A stretch of 64,000 nucleotides of DNA from Erythrocercus mccallii (Eukaryota > Chordata > Aves > Passeriformes > Dicruridae), in NCBI GenBank assembly GCA_013397435.1, contig VZRG01000202.1, positions 344,634-408,633 of the forward strand, read 5' to 3'. Made by a program: the position numbers and the translations under genes. Under the pieces are notes generated by a model. The model was not told the DNA's origin, did not search any database, and saw only the letters and a program-made list of their open reading frames with translations. Positions 25,706 through 38,434 of the stretch are shown piece by piece; position 1 is the first letter of the stretch; each line of letters opens with the position of its first letter.

Positions 25706-26336
25706 TGTGGTGGTGCACAGCTCTCTGCTTAATGTTTTAGTGCTATTTGTATTTGATATATTGCTCTGAGTTCTCTGTACCCCATGTACCCCAGAAATGG
25801 TCCTGCCCCCCCTACCCCGTGTTATTTCCCTGTTGGTTTGTTCCATGTTATCCCCGCCTTCTTCTTGTCATCCATCACTTCAGCCCTCACCCCCCGACCC
25901 TGTCAATCCCCACAAGACCTCTCCCCCCATTCCAGAAGGTTCTGAGGAGGGCATCGAGTGATTGGTGGAAGCCCTAGAGACACCCCTCCTCCCTTCTCGG
26001 ATTGGATCCCAATCTGATGGACTTCTCCCGAACCCCGCCTATCTCGTTCCCTATTGGATTGCATTTGTATCCACCCCTGAGTCCATCCCCTGTTCATAAG
26101 TTCCTGCACAACTGAATTCTGTGCTCTCCTTTGTGGGTAGCACAGGTGAATAAACCTCCCTGTTGTTCCTCCCACTCAAGAGTCCAGCCTTTTTCTTCCT
26201 ACATAGTCAGTGCCTTCATCCTCTCTCTGTGCTAAAGGAGCAAGAACCCACTGCGCAGGCAGTTGGCGCTCCAGCCTGCCCGGTCTGTGGTGTCCAGGGT
26301 GGGAGCCGCCCAGGGGATTTGTCCCGCATCGCTACA
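25706..26336 (+). mobile_element. Solo LTR, 631 bp, class II (ERVK)-like endogenous retrovirus
   Basis: The element starts TGTGGTGG and ends CTACA, giving the TG...CA termini of an LTR. It is flanked by a perfect 6-bp duplication GGATAG, the length typical of class II (beta/alpha-like) integrations. Inside are three inverted CCAAT boxes (ATTGG near 25960, 26001 and 26053), a TATA-like CATAAG at 26095-26100, and AATAAA at 26149-26154 followed by a T/G-rich stretch. A single LTR without internal genes means recombination between the two LTRs of a former provirus. The intact duplication and clean ends suggest a fairly young insertion. The copy at 37959-38615 is a diverged relative. Confidence 0.88.
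26149..26154 (+). promoter_or_regulatory. LTR poly(A) signal AATAAA
   Basis: A canonical hexamer about 50 bases downstream of the TATA-like CATAAG. It is followed by 'cctccctgttgttcctccc', shared in near-identical form with the 37.9-kb LTR. Confidence 0.7.
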
Positions 26337-26342
26337 GGATAG
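26337..26342 (+). repeat. Right target-site duplication GGATAG
   Basis: It follows the CA end of the 631-bp LTR and matches 25700-25705 exactly. Confidence 0.85.
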
Positions 26343-26414
26343 AACCAGAATATGTGCTAGAAAGGCCAATATATTTCTACTTTTTGAAATGGAAATACCA
26401 GTACATATATTTAG

Positions 26415-26990
26415 GTCACTCAGCTGGAAAGCAGATTTTTGCAGAAAAATGCAAGGGAGTCATATTGGAAACCAAGTTGAAAACAAAACAGCATTGTACC
26501 CTTACGGCAAAGGCAGCCATTGGTATTCAGGGCTGGATCAGGCAAAGGATTGCCAGCAGGTCAATGGAGATGGTTCTCCCACTCAGGGGTTACTCAGCAC
26601 TGGTAAGGCCACACATGGAGTCCTGTGTCCTGTTCTGGGCTCCCCAGTACAGAGAAGTATGGCCCCAAGGGAAAGAGTCCAGTGAAGGGCCACAAAGATG
26701 ACAAAGCCTTCCTGTGAGGAGAGGCTGAAAGACCTGTGACTATTAAACCTGCAGAGAAAAAGGCTCAGAGGCTTTTTTTAATATATAGTAGTATCTGGAG
26801 GAAGAATATAAAGAAGGTAGAGTGAGGTTCTCAGTGATCCCCAGTAGCAGGACAAGAGACAGTGGGCACCGACCAAAATGCAAACAGTTTCCCCTGAATG
26901 ATAGAGTAGTAAAGTATCTTTTCACTCTGAGAGTGATCAGTTACTGCACAGATTGTCCAAACATGTTGTAGAGTCTCCATCCATTATGTA
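26415..26990 (+). mobile_element. CR1 LINE, ORF2 C-terminal region and 3' UTR part
   Basis: Plus-strand translation gives CR1 ORF2 C-terminal landmarks: 'ILETKLKTKQHCTLTAKAA', then 'IASRSMEMVLPL', 'YSALVRPHMESCVLFWAPQY' and a shifted continuation. The 3' UTR wording 'gatccccagtagcaggacaagagac' and 'ttgtagagtctccatcc' follows. Several frameshifts and stops show it is dead. It lacks both the RT core and the terminal repeats, so it is truncated at both ends. It lies about 80 bases after the solo LTR. Whether the LTR inserted within or beside an older CR1 cannot be told, because the left flank is not recognisably CR1. Confidence 0.88.
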
Positions 26991-29900
26991 TTTTCTCATA
27001 TGTATCAGTATGAAGAAAACAAAAATCCTGAAGCTACAGGAGTGGTTTGTGAAGAGTAAGTCACTCTACAGCGACTCAGTGACTAGTTAATTAAGTTATT
27101 TGGCTTCTGTTTTTGTAATGTAATTTTTATTAAAGAGTTCCTAATAAATATTTCATGTACAGCTCTTGAAATAGTCCTGCTAATTTTCCATTTATTAGAA
27201 TAAATTGTATCAAGTACTCAAACGCCATCTCGAATATTTGGCTAAGTTTAGTTGGAAGCACGGATTCACAAATATGTCAGGTGTTCATTAATCAAAACAC
27301 AAATGGGTAGTGGGACACTGCAGCTTAGCTTAGGAGAAGTGATGATGTTTTTTCACCACGTTTTTTAAGTTCTGCTGTCTGCTGTACTGTTTGCAAGGTA
27401 AGTCCACTAGATGGCATGCTGTGCTTCAAAATAGACAATTCTTACACTGTTTATATAACATTTTAATAACTTTTATGATAAATACCCTAAATTTTAAAGA
27501 CTTAGAGCAGCAGAAAAAAGATAGACACACATACTATAACCAGCCCTTAATTAATCAGGTGTAGAAACCATGGAGCTATCACTATTGCTTAAACTTGCAC
27601 AGATACAAAGGTGCAAAATGACTGCAACTGCACCACTTTAGTACTGAGAAAGTGCCACTGCACTCAGTAAGGGAGGAATCTGATGCTGCATTAATTCCAA
27701 AAATTTCTTAGTAAAATTCTTACACTGGCTGGTTTAGACATCATTAATTTATCATTAAGTGAAAATTGCATCTAAAAAACATCAAACATGAAATCCTTCT
27801 AATCAAGATACATTGAACGTGCTTTCATCACTGCATTTCTGAACTCCTCAATTATGTCCCAATTGTTTTTTTTATTCTATGATACAAAATTAAGAGCTAC
27901 TAAATTGTTTTTTAAGCTGTTAGTTAAATTGAGATGGAAATTTGCTTACCTAGTACATCCAAATGCAAAAATTTGTTTTCTTATTACTTTCAAACCAAAA
28001 TTACTATTTTTAAGAGTTTGTCACTTAAATCATGTAGTGATATCATTGCTGTAAAATATCTAAGATAATTTCTGAGTTGTCACTCTGCAGACAGATTCAG
28101 TATGTGTTACAGGTAACAGCCAGATAATGGAAGCCCTCATTTGAGTAGGATCACTCATACTGGGAGGATTCATCAACACAGCAGGGAAGTACCTGAATAA
28201 ATTATAGCAGAGTGAAGAGAGCAAGGCAAACTGAAATTCTTGAGGTACAAAGACCAGGATCATGAAAGACTGAAGAGGCATGATAGAGGAAAGTACTACA
28301 ACACAAGAAGAAAGAAAAAGGAAGAGAAGAATATCTAAAGGATATAAGAAATGGAAATGAAGACCTATAGGGAACTTGAAAAGAGGATGCCTAAGGAATG
28401 AAAAATTAAAATTTAATTTAGAAGCCAAACAAACATCTTTCATAAACAGCTTAGCTTGAGATGAAGCTATGTCTTCTTCAAGATTCCTCATGATTAGAAA
28501 GAAAGTCATCCCAGAGTGGGAGCTTATTATAATCCTGACATTTTTAAAAGACACACCTTTACTTTTCCATTTCCTTTTTTTTTGTTACTATGGCACTACA
28601 TGTAACATCAACATATTTTAGTTCAATTTCACTCATGGAAAAGGTAAATTCAAGGGAAATACAAAACATGTAACATATGAAGTCTTCTCTGTTCAGAGGA
28701 TGTTCTTTAAATGAGACTGTTTTAAACAGTAACTTCTTAAAAAAATCAACAAACCACACTCCTCCCTGCCCACCTCCAAAAAATCCCCCACTACTCAACA
28801 CATGGATTTCTACATGAAATATAGTTGGTATTCTGGAACACTAACAACAAAATCTAGCCTTGCAAATACAACAAAAACTTGTGGCTCTTTGCATGTTTTT
28901 TCCTTTCTCTGTACTGTCACAGTCAGAAATGTGAACTTGAAAGTTTGACAAAACCATGGTCTCATTTCCACTGGCTTCAGTAAGTTTACACAGATAGCAT
29001 TGAAATCAACATTTATAGAATTTTGATTTTGAAGGTGAGAATTATATGATTCCGTACCTGATCTAAACAAAAGTAACCAGACTTTAAAATAATTGCTAAA
29101 TCTATAGAAGTAGTCCTTAAGCATGTGTAGATAATCTAGGTTCTGAATGATACTCACATGGACTGGTTGTAATATGAATTACTTGATAATGCATATGCTT
29201 TAGAAACATAGAACTGGTTTTCTTTTGATCATATATTTTTCCATTTATGATTTATATTTAGTGGAAGTATCTTGTTTTGAAATACAAAGCCCCCGTTTCC
29301 TCCTGAACAGCCAGGTAGCTGATATTCAGCTGGTATTCAGATACAGGTATTCCTGAACATGAGTTTTAATTTTACCTTAAATAACACCACAATATCTTGA
29401 TGTTTGTGATACTTGTATTTGGTTTTTGTTTTTGTGAGGAGTTGCTGAGTTCAGTAGCTTGATGGAAGTGCTGCTGCACTTCCTAGGTCCAGCTAGAAGT
29501 GAAGCTGAGCTCACCTTCCCAATAGGCACACATGCAAGCACACACAAACTTGAATGTCCTTCAGGAATGACACCAATGTCCTCATCATCTTTGTCTCTCT
29601 GGCTAATCCTGGCAAAGGCCAGGAGGTAACCCCAGACACTCAGCCTACCCAGTAACTGGCCTTCAGACACTCTACTTTTCAGCTCATGCATACGCAAGTT
29701 CATACAGGCAGGTGTGTAAACAGGTTTCTCAACTGACTCCACCAGATCTCACCAGCTCTGCAGAGCAGTCAGAAAATACCCAGAGTCTAATGAGGCAACA
29801 GGGTACAGGAGCACAGTGCAGGGATCAGCTGCAAGGTGCAGTCTTACAAGCACACTGATCAACATTTGCCAGCATCTGTCAGCATAAGTGACCCCACTTA

Positions 29901-32534
29901 TTGTATTAGTCCTCTATTTTCCTATGTCTATTTCTCTCCAAACCACCTTGATTCCTCCCTTTCCCTTCTTTGGTTCTACCCCTAACATTCCATACTAAGT
30001 CTAGTGAAATTCAAAAATTCTGCTCCCTTGCACCCCAATATTAACCCCTAGTTAATAACTAGGCACTAATACCGCCCAGTCTTGTAAAGCCATCTGGAGA
30101 ACTGCTCCTGCTGACTCATGGTGGTAAGTTTTCTTCCCAGACCATGAGGCTGAAGCTCTCCTGGTACATCTGGGAGCGGAGCCAGGGCAGTGACTTGCCT
30201 CTTTGATTAGGATATTGCTATCTTTCTTCTGTGATCCTTGTCTTTCGTAGATCCTTCCTGGACCTTTAATCACGTAATCTAACAGGTTCTTCTTTCAAGG
30301 AAGTAATAAAAAAATATATTAAGACTGTTTAGAACTAAATATTCTGTTTTCAGCACATGTGGAATAGTTTGTACTGAATGTGCTCATGGGGGAAAAACAT
30401 TAAACCACAAAAATTTATATATTTTAAAATCTCTGTCTGTTCTTCTATTCAGGTCTCTTGAAATCTGTATTCATTCAGCATTCCAGCCAGAACAGATTTT
30501 TATTGCAAATACTGACTACAATGTCTTTGAACTATTTCTTAGGTAATAAAATTGTCTACATTTGATGGATAGTAATGGATTCTAATTTAACCATTTAAGA
30601 CTAAAGCTGCATTTTCTTTAGACTGCTTTATGGAGTCCAGTATACTTAGCAAGCTCCATCTTTTTTATATGCACCATAGTCTCCAGAGTATTTTAGACTT
30701 TTTGAGATCAGCAGACCTTAAATGTTCACCATCTCCTGGCATTTTATTGCACCGAGTCCATTTCCTAAGATGATTTCTCCATTTGCCACTGATCCTGTTG
30801 TTCATTGAACAGTAAAGAATTAGTCTTATTGCATCTTGAAGTGCGCAAGTGCTGCTTTAGTGATTGCAGAATGGATATCCTTGGTTGAATTGCCAAGGAA
30901 ATTGAAACTCCACTGGTCAACAGGTCTTTTTCTTAAACCAAGGGCTTTCCTGGTCCTCTGGAATTGCTTTTCACCTTGATCACCGCACCTCGTGTATCTT
31001 TCCTCTGAACATCCTCTACATGCTTCTATATTTCATGATTATGTTCCCCTGTTTAGGATTTTCTGCTGTTGTTTCTTAAACTCTGATCTTCCTCCGGAAT
31101 ATGTGTACTCCAAGATTATGGCTTGCACAAGATATATACACACTTTATGTAAAAATTACACTTTGTCAGATTGTACAGTTGTACTGAATGCTTTAATCTT
31201 TTTAAAGTATCTGTGACGTCAAATGCTTCCTAGTTATTGATTTTAATGCCATTTTGATAACAAGAAGAAAAAGAGAGTTACACAATTTAAAATAAAATTC
31301 ATTGTACAGGTCCTAGTACTATTCTTCAAAGACAGAAAAATTATGAACACATGAAGTCATTTCCAGGACACTGGACACCTTTTCCTGTCTCATTCTTTTG
31401 ACAAATAACTGTGAAGTCAAAGAGCAGAATTTTCTATCTTAAAATTTTGAAAAGTAACACGTTAATTATGAAAAATGACTAGATAAATTTTAAAGCCATG
31501 CTTGAGTTCCTCAAAATTTGGACATTTTTAGGAAAAAATCCAGAAGCTTTAGCTTTCTTTGCAAGGGAATATTAAAGAAAGAAGGTAGAGGCAGCTTCAT
31601 AGATCAGAGTATTTAAAGACAGCTCTGGCAAACTGAAACCATTTACCCACAGTTAAAGTTGAGTTTTGACTCAAAAATGAACATTCAAAACAGTGTATTC
31701 CATGGCTGACATTTTTGTCTGGAAAAAGATGTCTCATTTCTCTTCCAAATACAGAAAAAAATTCACTATACAAATGACACTTGCTTTACAGACCTTTAAG
31801 GGCATCCAACTCTCTTCTATATGTCACTGGGGAATTTTTTGAAGCTCGTTCTCCCACATTGTCACTGCTGGACATGCAATAAAGAGCTTGACTCCAAGGT
31901 AGTAGAAAAATTCAGAAGGCTTTTATTTACAATTCACCCCAGCCTTTTAAAACATGCTGTGCTAAGAAAGCATGTGATTGGTCTGTAAAATGAACACCTC
32001 TTTCCATTAGTTAAATAATAGAAACAACACCTGGAAGAGGGTTGTTATGAAAAATTTAGAAATGTTATGGTTATTTACATGGATTTGTCCTTGAAGGAAG
32101 AACTCCCAAGAATTCTTCCCATGAGAAGGAAATCAGCTACTGACAGGCTGAAAAACCTTACAAACTCAGAAATATGAGGCCCACACCACATCAAAATTTT
32201 GGCATAACATTTCTAAGTTCAGCAGACTGGATCATAGCTGGCACTGGTATTTTGCAGTCTTAAAACTCCATCCTTTCTCCATTATACCAGTAAGTATACT
32301 TTCTAAAAGCCACAGGGGAAAAATTGGATTCCTTTTCTCCTATGCAAAATAGTATTTTCTTTTAAATTGAAGGAGAACAATTTGAATAAACATAGTGTGG
32401 TTGAGTAAATTAATTTGCAAGTAATCAACTTTCTCTAGTTGAATTATTTGCACATCAATATTCTTACCTTTCTTCTGTGTAGAATTATTTTAATCCTTGA
32501 AAGTATTCTGAGCTGAAAGATAAGGCTGTTTTGA
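26991..32534. other. Mostly AT-rich non-coding sequence, no gene seen
   Basis: Nothing is firmly identified. Two GC-richer patches (about 29440-29760 and 30060-30280) carry open minus-strand frames of 121 and 73 codons with no recognisable domain. They may be old repeats. A 164-codon minus-strand frame at 28060-28554 is rich in Phe/Leu because the plus strand is purine-rich, and is probably chance. Confidence 0.5.
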
Positions 32535-33113
32535 TTTTTTTTTTCCACAGAACCTTTGCTTAGCCTCCCACCTATCAAGGACATGTTAGTTTTTTCAGAA
32601 GCATTGGAGATCTAGTTCAGTATGCCTGTTCAGACCAGGATTAACTAGTACAGGTTGTTTGGCAACTGCTTCTGATTATCTCCAAGGATGAATACTCCAT
32701 GTCTCTGAGCAGCATTTCCCATAATTTCCTCATCACCAGAGTAATTTTTTTTTTTTTTTACATTTAAGTAGAATTTATGTCCTTTGCTTCTTTTTCTGTC
32801 CCATCAGATCCTATAATATTGTGTATACCCAAGTTGTTTACGTGCTTGCTGTCTTTATTCTTCTATGCAGAAACTTTCAAGTTTCCCATGAACAGCTGCA
32901 AGTATGACTATTCTTCCAGTTTTTCCTGAAGAAGACATCATTCACTTCTTCCTGATCAGGCAATCTACAGTAGACACCCACCACAACACTGCCATCATTG
33001 GTCTGCTCTATAGTGCTGACCCATAAACTCTGAACAAGTTCCTCATCTGGTGACCAAAGTAACTGATTGGCACCTTTTTTTTTTGTGGCTCCAAGTGCTT
33101 TTTTCATATGCAT
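32535..33113 (-). mobile_element. CR1 LINE with internal deletion: endonuclease piece joined to 3' end
   Basis: Read on the minus strand, 33113-32877 encodes part of the CR1 ORF2 endonuclease. The landmark 'DGSVVVGVYCRLPDQEEVND' matches the family's VVVGVYYRPPDQ-type block, followed by the decayed stretch before the GDFN motif. Shortly downstream (about 32790-32540) the same strand reads as the CR1 3' UTR ('gctcagagacatggagtatt', 'ccttggagataatcag'). The RT and C-terminal domains that should lie between are missing. Either one copy suffered a deletion of more than 2 kb or two same-strand fragments lie side by side. A 15-base A-run (T on plus) lies at about 32746-32760. The ATTCTATG terminus is absent. 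Confidence 0.75.
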
Positions 33114-35049
33114 CTCAAAATATCTGATTATAAAACAGCATTATGATTTCTTGGTTCTGTTTTTGTGGGTTTTTTTCCCCCTAAATTATCTTTAAAGCAG
33201 AATTATTAAATAAAACAGTTTTCATAAAAATTACTTTTAAAACACCTTTTATTTCTGTTTTGGACTAGAACCCAGTGGTCTATGCTTTTCATTTGATTAC
33301 TAAGAAGGAGAGAGAAAAGAGAAATATCATTCAGGTAGCTTAAGAGAGAACACAAATCCATGAAGACTACTTTTCAGTGTTTCCCCACAATTAAAGAATG
33401 AATAAATAAAAAATCCTAGCAAATGCAAACTTAGGACAAAACTGCCTTCTCTTTTGTGTATGTTTATGGATGTAACATACTTCCTATTACTGTCTGTCTG
33501 CAATGAATTGCTATCCTGCCTCTTTCCCCTCCTCATGTTTTATTGAGCCAAAACTTCTGTGAAATAATAGCACAGCAAACAGGATGCATAGTTATCTGCC
33601 AGTATCTCCCCCTCAATTACTACAACAAGAGTTCATTCTCAAGCAAGTTAATAAAAGTCAAGAGGCTCTCTCTTGACTTAGTGGTCTTTTAACCAGGTGG
33701 AAATATATTATAGATTAATCAATTCAGGAAGACAATCTGGTTTTTTTTGGCAACTACTTCTGTGACTCTAAAGTAGCTGAGGTTCATCTGGAAGCTTGTC
33801 TATCATTCAGTCAAATCAGAAACTTCTCTTTTGTGTGCTATTTCCAAACAGTCCATTTGTAGAGATTCATTTTTTTTTCTATAATAACACATCAGAAAGT
33901 TCATTTTCCTGACTCAGTTAAAAACTTTTTTGAGAATGTGTACAAGAAAAGTCTGTGACAACTACCAAAGTTGGCGGACCATGCTACAGCCTGGAGTAAA
34001 GTAATGGCATATGTGATGTCCACTGACATAAATTCTTAGAAGAGGATTGCCACTTACTTGCCACAGGCCTTGGGAAGTAGTGTTTCCCATAAGTTTTTTT
34101 TTTACCTGCTTTCAGGTAAAACTTATTAGCACAACATCAAAGATACATTCATTACTCATCTGGCTTCTAGCTGCCTCCTGTGACTGTGCCTTCAGGCAAT
34201 TCACTGGGAGGTAGCAAACTTGGAAGTACAAGGCTGTGTTATTGTGTCATGAGTGTTCAGGTGGATCATCACTGAAGTCTACCCCTTGAACAGACTCTCC
34301 TGGTAAGTCACTCCAGCTGTCATGATCCGTAGGGTTTCATCCCTCCACCCTTGCACACCCAGAACACAAGCTTATAAGATCATCATTTATCTAGAGTAAA
34401 TTTCTCTAATTTTGTCATAAAATTTTACCAACTGGCATCTTGCACCATATCCAACAGCCAAAAGAAGAGGCAAACTGAAAAAAAAACCCAACCCTAGAGA
34501 TCAATATGCTCCTCAAATGAATTGTCTTTGTCACTCTTTGCTGAACTGTGACACTTTTAAGAAAACTCTGTTCTTGATGAGGCGAAATCTGGTCAGGTCT
34601 TCTGCGTACATAGCTGTGTGCAGGATCAATTCTGTGCAAAAGATAATTGTTCTCATGTTTACTTATGCTATCCCACGTATGTTCTGAAGGCGGCATACTG
34701 CTCAGTGAGATACTTCATTACTATTCAGATATACTCACTGGTGCTGCTGCTTTGCCATCTGAAGATTCCACAATCCATAAAGATGGTCTATGAAAAATAT
34801 GACTATCCCACAGTGCATTTCTTGGCTTTTGACAGGATGAGACATGGATAGGCTGGCTTGTAGAGACAATATTGGAGGACTATATCAAAGGCAATGCATC
34901 TTCATATTTTTTTTCTGCCTACAAAATACATCATTTTGCCTACTTGTCCATATGTTTTTTGGGAAAAATGATCGTTTAAATGGTCCTAAAGTAGGACAGG
35001 GAGTGCCATCATTTGACAGCATGGAGGGTGATATCCAAGATATATATAC
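33114..35049. other. Non-coding sequence, no gene seen
   Basis: No domain or repeat recognised apart from a perfect 10-bp inverted repeat (33655-33664/33670-33679, 5-base loop). The next CR1 fragment may extend into the upper end of this stretch in a form too decayed to recognise. Confidence 0.5.
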
Positions 35050-35660
35050 CTGCCTTTCCTAAATCCATGTTAGCTGGCCCTGATCACCAGGTTGTCCTGT
35101 GTCTGATGGAACCCCAGATGACTTACTCTATGACCTTTCCTGATACTAAGCTGAGGCTGTCAGGTCTTTACCTCCACAGATCCCTCTTCCTGCCTTGTAG
35201 ACAGACATCACATTTTCTAGTCAACTGAGTCCAGTCCAGTTAGTCAGGACTGTTGGTAAATGACGCAAAGTGGCTCAGTGAGCACTTCAGCCAGTAGCTA
35301 CATAGACTCGTGTGATGGGGCTAACCCCATAGACTTGTGTGTCTGAAGAGTGTAGCGGGTTTCTAACAATTCCCCCTTGGACTATGGGAACTTCACTCAG
35401 CTCTCTGTTCCTGTCTTCCAGCTCAGTTTTTCTCTGTTCCTGGTTACCTGGTTTGCTAAAAGCCAGAAGCAAAGAAAGTATTAGGTACATCAGCCTTTTC
35501 CTCATTCTTTGGCAGTATGTTTCCCTCCACATCCAATAAGGGATTGAGATTCTACTTTGTCCTCCTTTAGTTGATGATGCATTTATAGAAATATTTTTTG
35601 TTGTCTTGTACAGGAATAGACAGATCTAGTTCTCATCCATATTATGGAAAGTCTTTTTGC
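35050..35660 (-). mobile_element. CR1 LINE fragment, linker and N-terminal RT region
   Basis: Minus-strand translation gives 'VQDNKKYFYKCIIN', then 'PLLDVEGNILPKNEEKADV' and 'NTFFASGF'. This is the linker between endonuclease and RT of CR1 ORF2 (family pattern VKDNKK.FYKYI ... EKAEVLNAFFASVF). Farther along come decayed 'SVSGKVIE' and 'ASQHGFRKG'-like words of the early RT. In-frame stops are present. It is truncated on both sides. Confidence 0.75.
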
Positions 35661-37952
35661 ACCACAGCAGTTTTCATTTTCAAGGTCAGCAAAGGCTTCA
35701 GAGTAAGCCTGGAATATCTTATAGTTCTGCTGTAGTGCTGCTAACACACAACAATATCATCTACTATTTGGTTTAGAGATTGGTTACAAATAGAAACACA
35801 GAAATCTCCAGATAATAGCATCTTTTTCTTGATGAATGTGTGTCATATTCAGCAAGACAAGATATATAAGATTATAGAAGTACTGTATGTCTAACAGATT
35901 GCCTTATTAGCTGTCCTTTCTTGGTGAAAATGAAGGATCATTCATCAATGAGAAACAAAATTATCCATACTACTTTTGGGAAACAATCCTGGAAATTACC
36001 TATTGCTAGAAACACTAATAGGTTTCATCTGACAAAGAGCCAGTTAGGATGATTTAAAATGAGCAAGATCCTATAAAAACTAAAATCCAAGACTGGCATT
36101 ATTAAACACTGTGACTGAAAAAACTTTTTCAGTCTCATTCAGTATGAGGCTTTTTGTTAATTCATGCATGCATATTTTATTGTTATTAATTTTTTGGGGG
36201 GTGGGGGGGAGGGTAGAAGGAAGTATCTTTAAAATAATATAGACATGTCCTAAGGAGCTACATCACACTAGACATTGGTATTTTTTCAGATCAATCTCTT
36301 TTTCCTATCCCAAATGATGTTCTAGTAACATTTACAGTCCTATAGGATCTTTAAAAAAAGACTTAAACCCAACAAACTAAAGCAAAACAGGCACATGTGG
36401 CTTAGGTTAAATCTTTTACAGAAGAAATATGTTTTAGCTTCAGAGCTACACTTGTCATCTAATACCTTTAGATTTTTCTGGTGCATAAAATTGCAAGATA
36501 AATATATGAAAGTTCCAGTCTCCTTTTTTATCCTCAGTAGTCAGTTGCTTAGTTGTCAATTTCCATGCTGATTTAGAAATACTCTTGGAAATTTGTGTGT
36601 CTATGCACAAGTGGAATTCAATTCCTTTTAGATGGAGATTCTTAAATGTGCATTTGGGACCAGATTCCTTTCTTTGGTTTAATCATGACAGTGTAAAAGG
36701 ATAAAATAAATTTACCCTGATTATAATATGCAAGCCTACATGACTGCACAATATGGAAGGGTCTGTGCAACATGCACAAAGATATTGGATAGATTTGCAT
36801 AGTCTATTACATCCAATGTGGTACCTCAGTAATACCAAACACTGATGGTTATGGACAGAGGAGATGTAATTAATGTGAATGTTCTTTTTAGCTCACAGCA
36901 TATAACAAATCATGAAGTATACAAAAGTGCTTTAAAAGTTTTATTATCCCTTCAAAATAATTTTATTTCCTCTGAAATTGCTTCAGAACTTTACAGTACC
37001 CTTCTATAAAATGCCACCAGGTTTTTTATTCTTTTGGGTGAGAAATCTGTCGTTTTTTTAAATCTCTTGTTAATAAAGTGGCTACATTTGCAGTTTTATT
37101 CCATGATGTCCATATGGAATTCAATGTAAAATGAATAGCTAACATGGAGGCAAAGAATACATAAGACTGAAGAAAACACAGGAACGAAAGAATGGGGTTT
37201 GGTACAACACAACAATTTTCAGTACTATATAATCAAGAGCTTTTGTTTGCATAGGGACACAATAATCAGTGTTGTATCATAGATGTCCATATGAAACCTA
37301 AATGATCAAATTGTTCCTCTAACATAAATATTTTAATTCTCCTTATTTTTTCTTATTTTTTTTTAGTGCTATGTCAGATGAAAATATTTCTAAATTACCT
37401 AAATTACTTATTTTAAATTAATTTGAACTTCTTAGTAGGCAAGGAATTATTGTGTTCACCAGACCATCTGCAATGGACTATGTGAGCTAAAATGCTTCTT
37501 TTTGCTTTTTTTTTTTCCTTTAGCAGATGCCATTACTCATTAAAAATCATAGAAGATTTGATTATTTATTTCATTCTACACTGTGCTTCAGACTATATGG
37601 ATTTTTCCTACAAGTTGGTTATAATGAACCAAATATATTGAAAAAAATAGCAGCAAGTATCTAGGAGGTTTTAAAAATATAGTATATGCCTGCAAACAGC
37701 CTTACCCTAACAATGTGACCTTCAGTTGTTTTGGAATTTCTTTTTTATATATATGCTTTTTAATGATTAGCTGAAGAAATTAGTACAAAATGGCCAAGTA
37801 GCTTCCCTATTTCTCAGTACATTTTGTGTAAAAATTCCAAAATTTGCCTAAACTGTGTGTCAGGCAAAATTCATAATGCAGGCAAGACATGTTTTGAAAA
37901 GTGTTGAAACTTTGCAATTAAAGCAAATGGTCATGGTCAAGAAAAATAACTA
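35661..37952. other. AT-rich non-coding sequence, no gene seen
   Basis: The only notable item is a G-rich run at 36196-36213, listed separately. No exon or transposon recognised. Confidence 0.55.
36196..36213 (+). other. G-rich run, possible G-quadruplex former
   Basis: Runs of 6, 7 and 3 guanines separated by single T and A bases. The longer runs could be split to give the four G-tracts needed for a quadruplex. It stands alone in AT-rich DNA with no promoter context. Confidence 0.5.
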
Positions 37953-38108
37953 AATAAGTGTTGTGGTGTGTTTGCTGGTTCTTTGAGTTCTTTGTAAGTT
38001 CGAATAAGTTTCATGTATGTCATGAGTTTCATGTACCCCAGTTAAAACCGCATCAGTTCTCGGCCTTCAGATTTTCCTGCCCTTAGTTGTTTACCCCAAA
38101 CCTGCACA

Positions 38109-38148
38109 TGTTTCCCGCTCCCTGTCCATGTTTCCCGCTCCCTGTCCA
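38109..38148 (+). repeat. Perfect 20-bp tandem duplication in LTR U3
   Basis: Two exact copies of TGTTTCCCGCTCCCTGTCCA lie head to tail. Direct repeats in U3 are common places for enhancer duplication in retroviruses. Here no factor site is assigned. Confidence 0.9.
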
Positions 38149-38360
38149 TGTATCCCTGCCCGTCCGTCATCCGGTCCTGTCGTCCCATTGGTCATTCGGC
38201 CGTGAGGCGATGGGCCGGGTGATTGGCCGGCAGGTGGTCACCCCATATCACCCCATTCCCCCTCTCTCCCTGTTGGTCAGTTGCATGGACACCCCCTTTA
38301 CATCACCTCTAAGACCCTCTGTGATTTGTTACTCCGTGCTCTCCACCTCTTACCTGGTTC

Positions 38361-38368
38361 TATATAAA
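38361..38368 (+). promoter_or_regulatory. TATA box of the 37.9-kb LTR
   Basis: A consensus TATATAAA about 70 bases before the AATAAA, downstream of two inverted CCAAT boxes, in the position expected at the end of U3. Confidence 0.7.
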
Positions 38369-38434
38369 CCCTTGGGTTTTGTATCTCTGGGGCTCTTGGG
38401 CTCTGGCTGCCCACACCTCAGTGACAGTCAGGGG

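Noticed and set aside
24155..26336. The two LTRs as ends of one provirus
   Set aside because: They are not alike in sequence, and no gag, pol or env remnant lies between them.
26210..26701. 163-codon plus-strand open frame
   Set aside because: It runs from the LTR end into CR1 ORF2 sequence, so it is a composite of two mobile elements, not a gene.
28060..28554. 164-codon minus-strand open frame
   Set aside because: No domain, no splice context, and Phe/Leu/Ser bias explained by the purine-rich plus strand. Probably chance.
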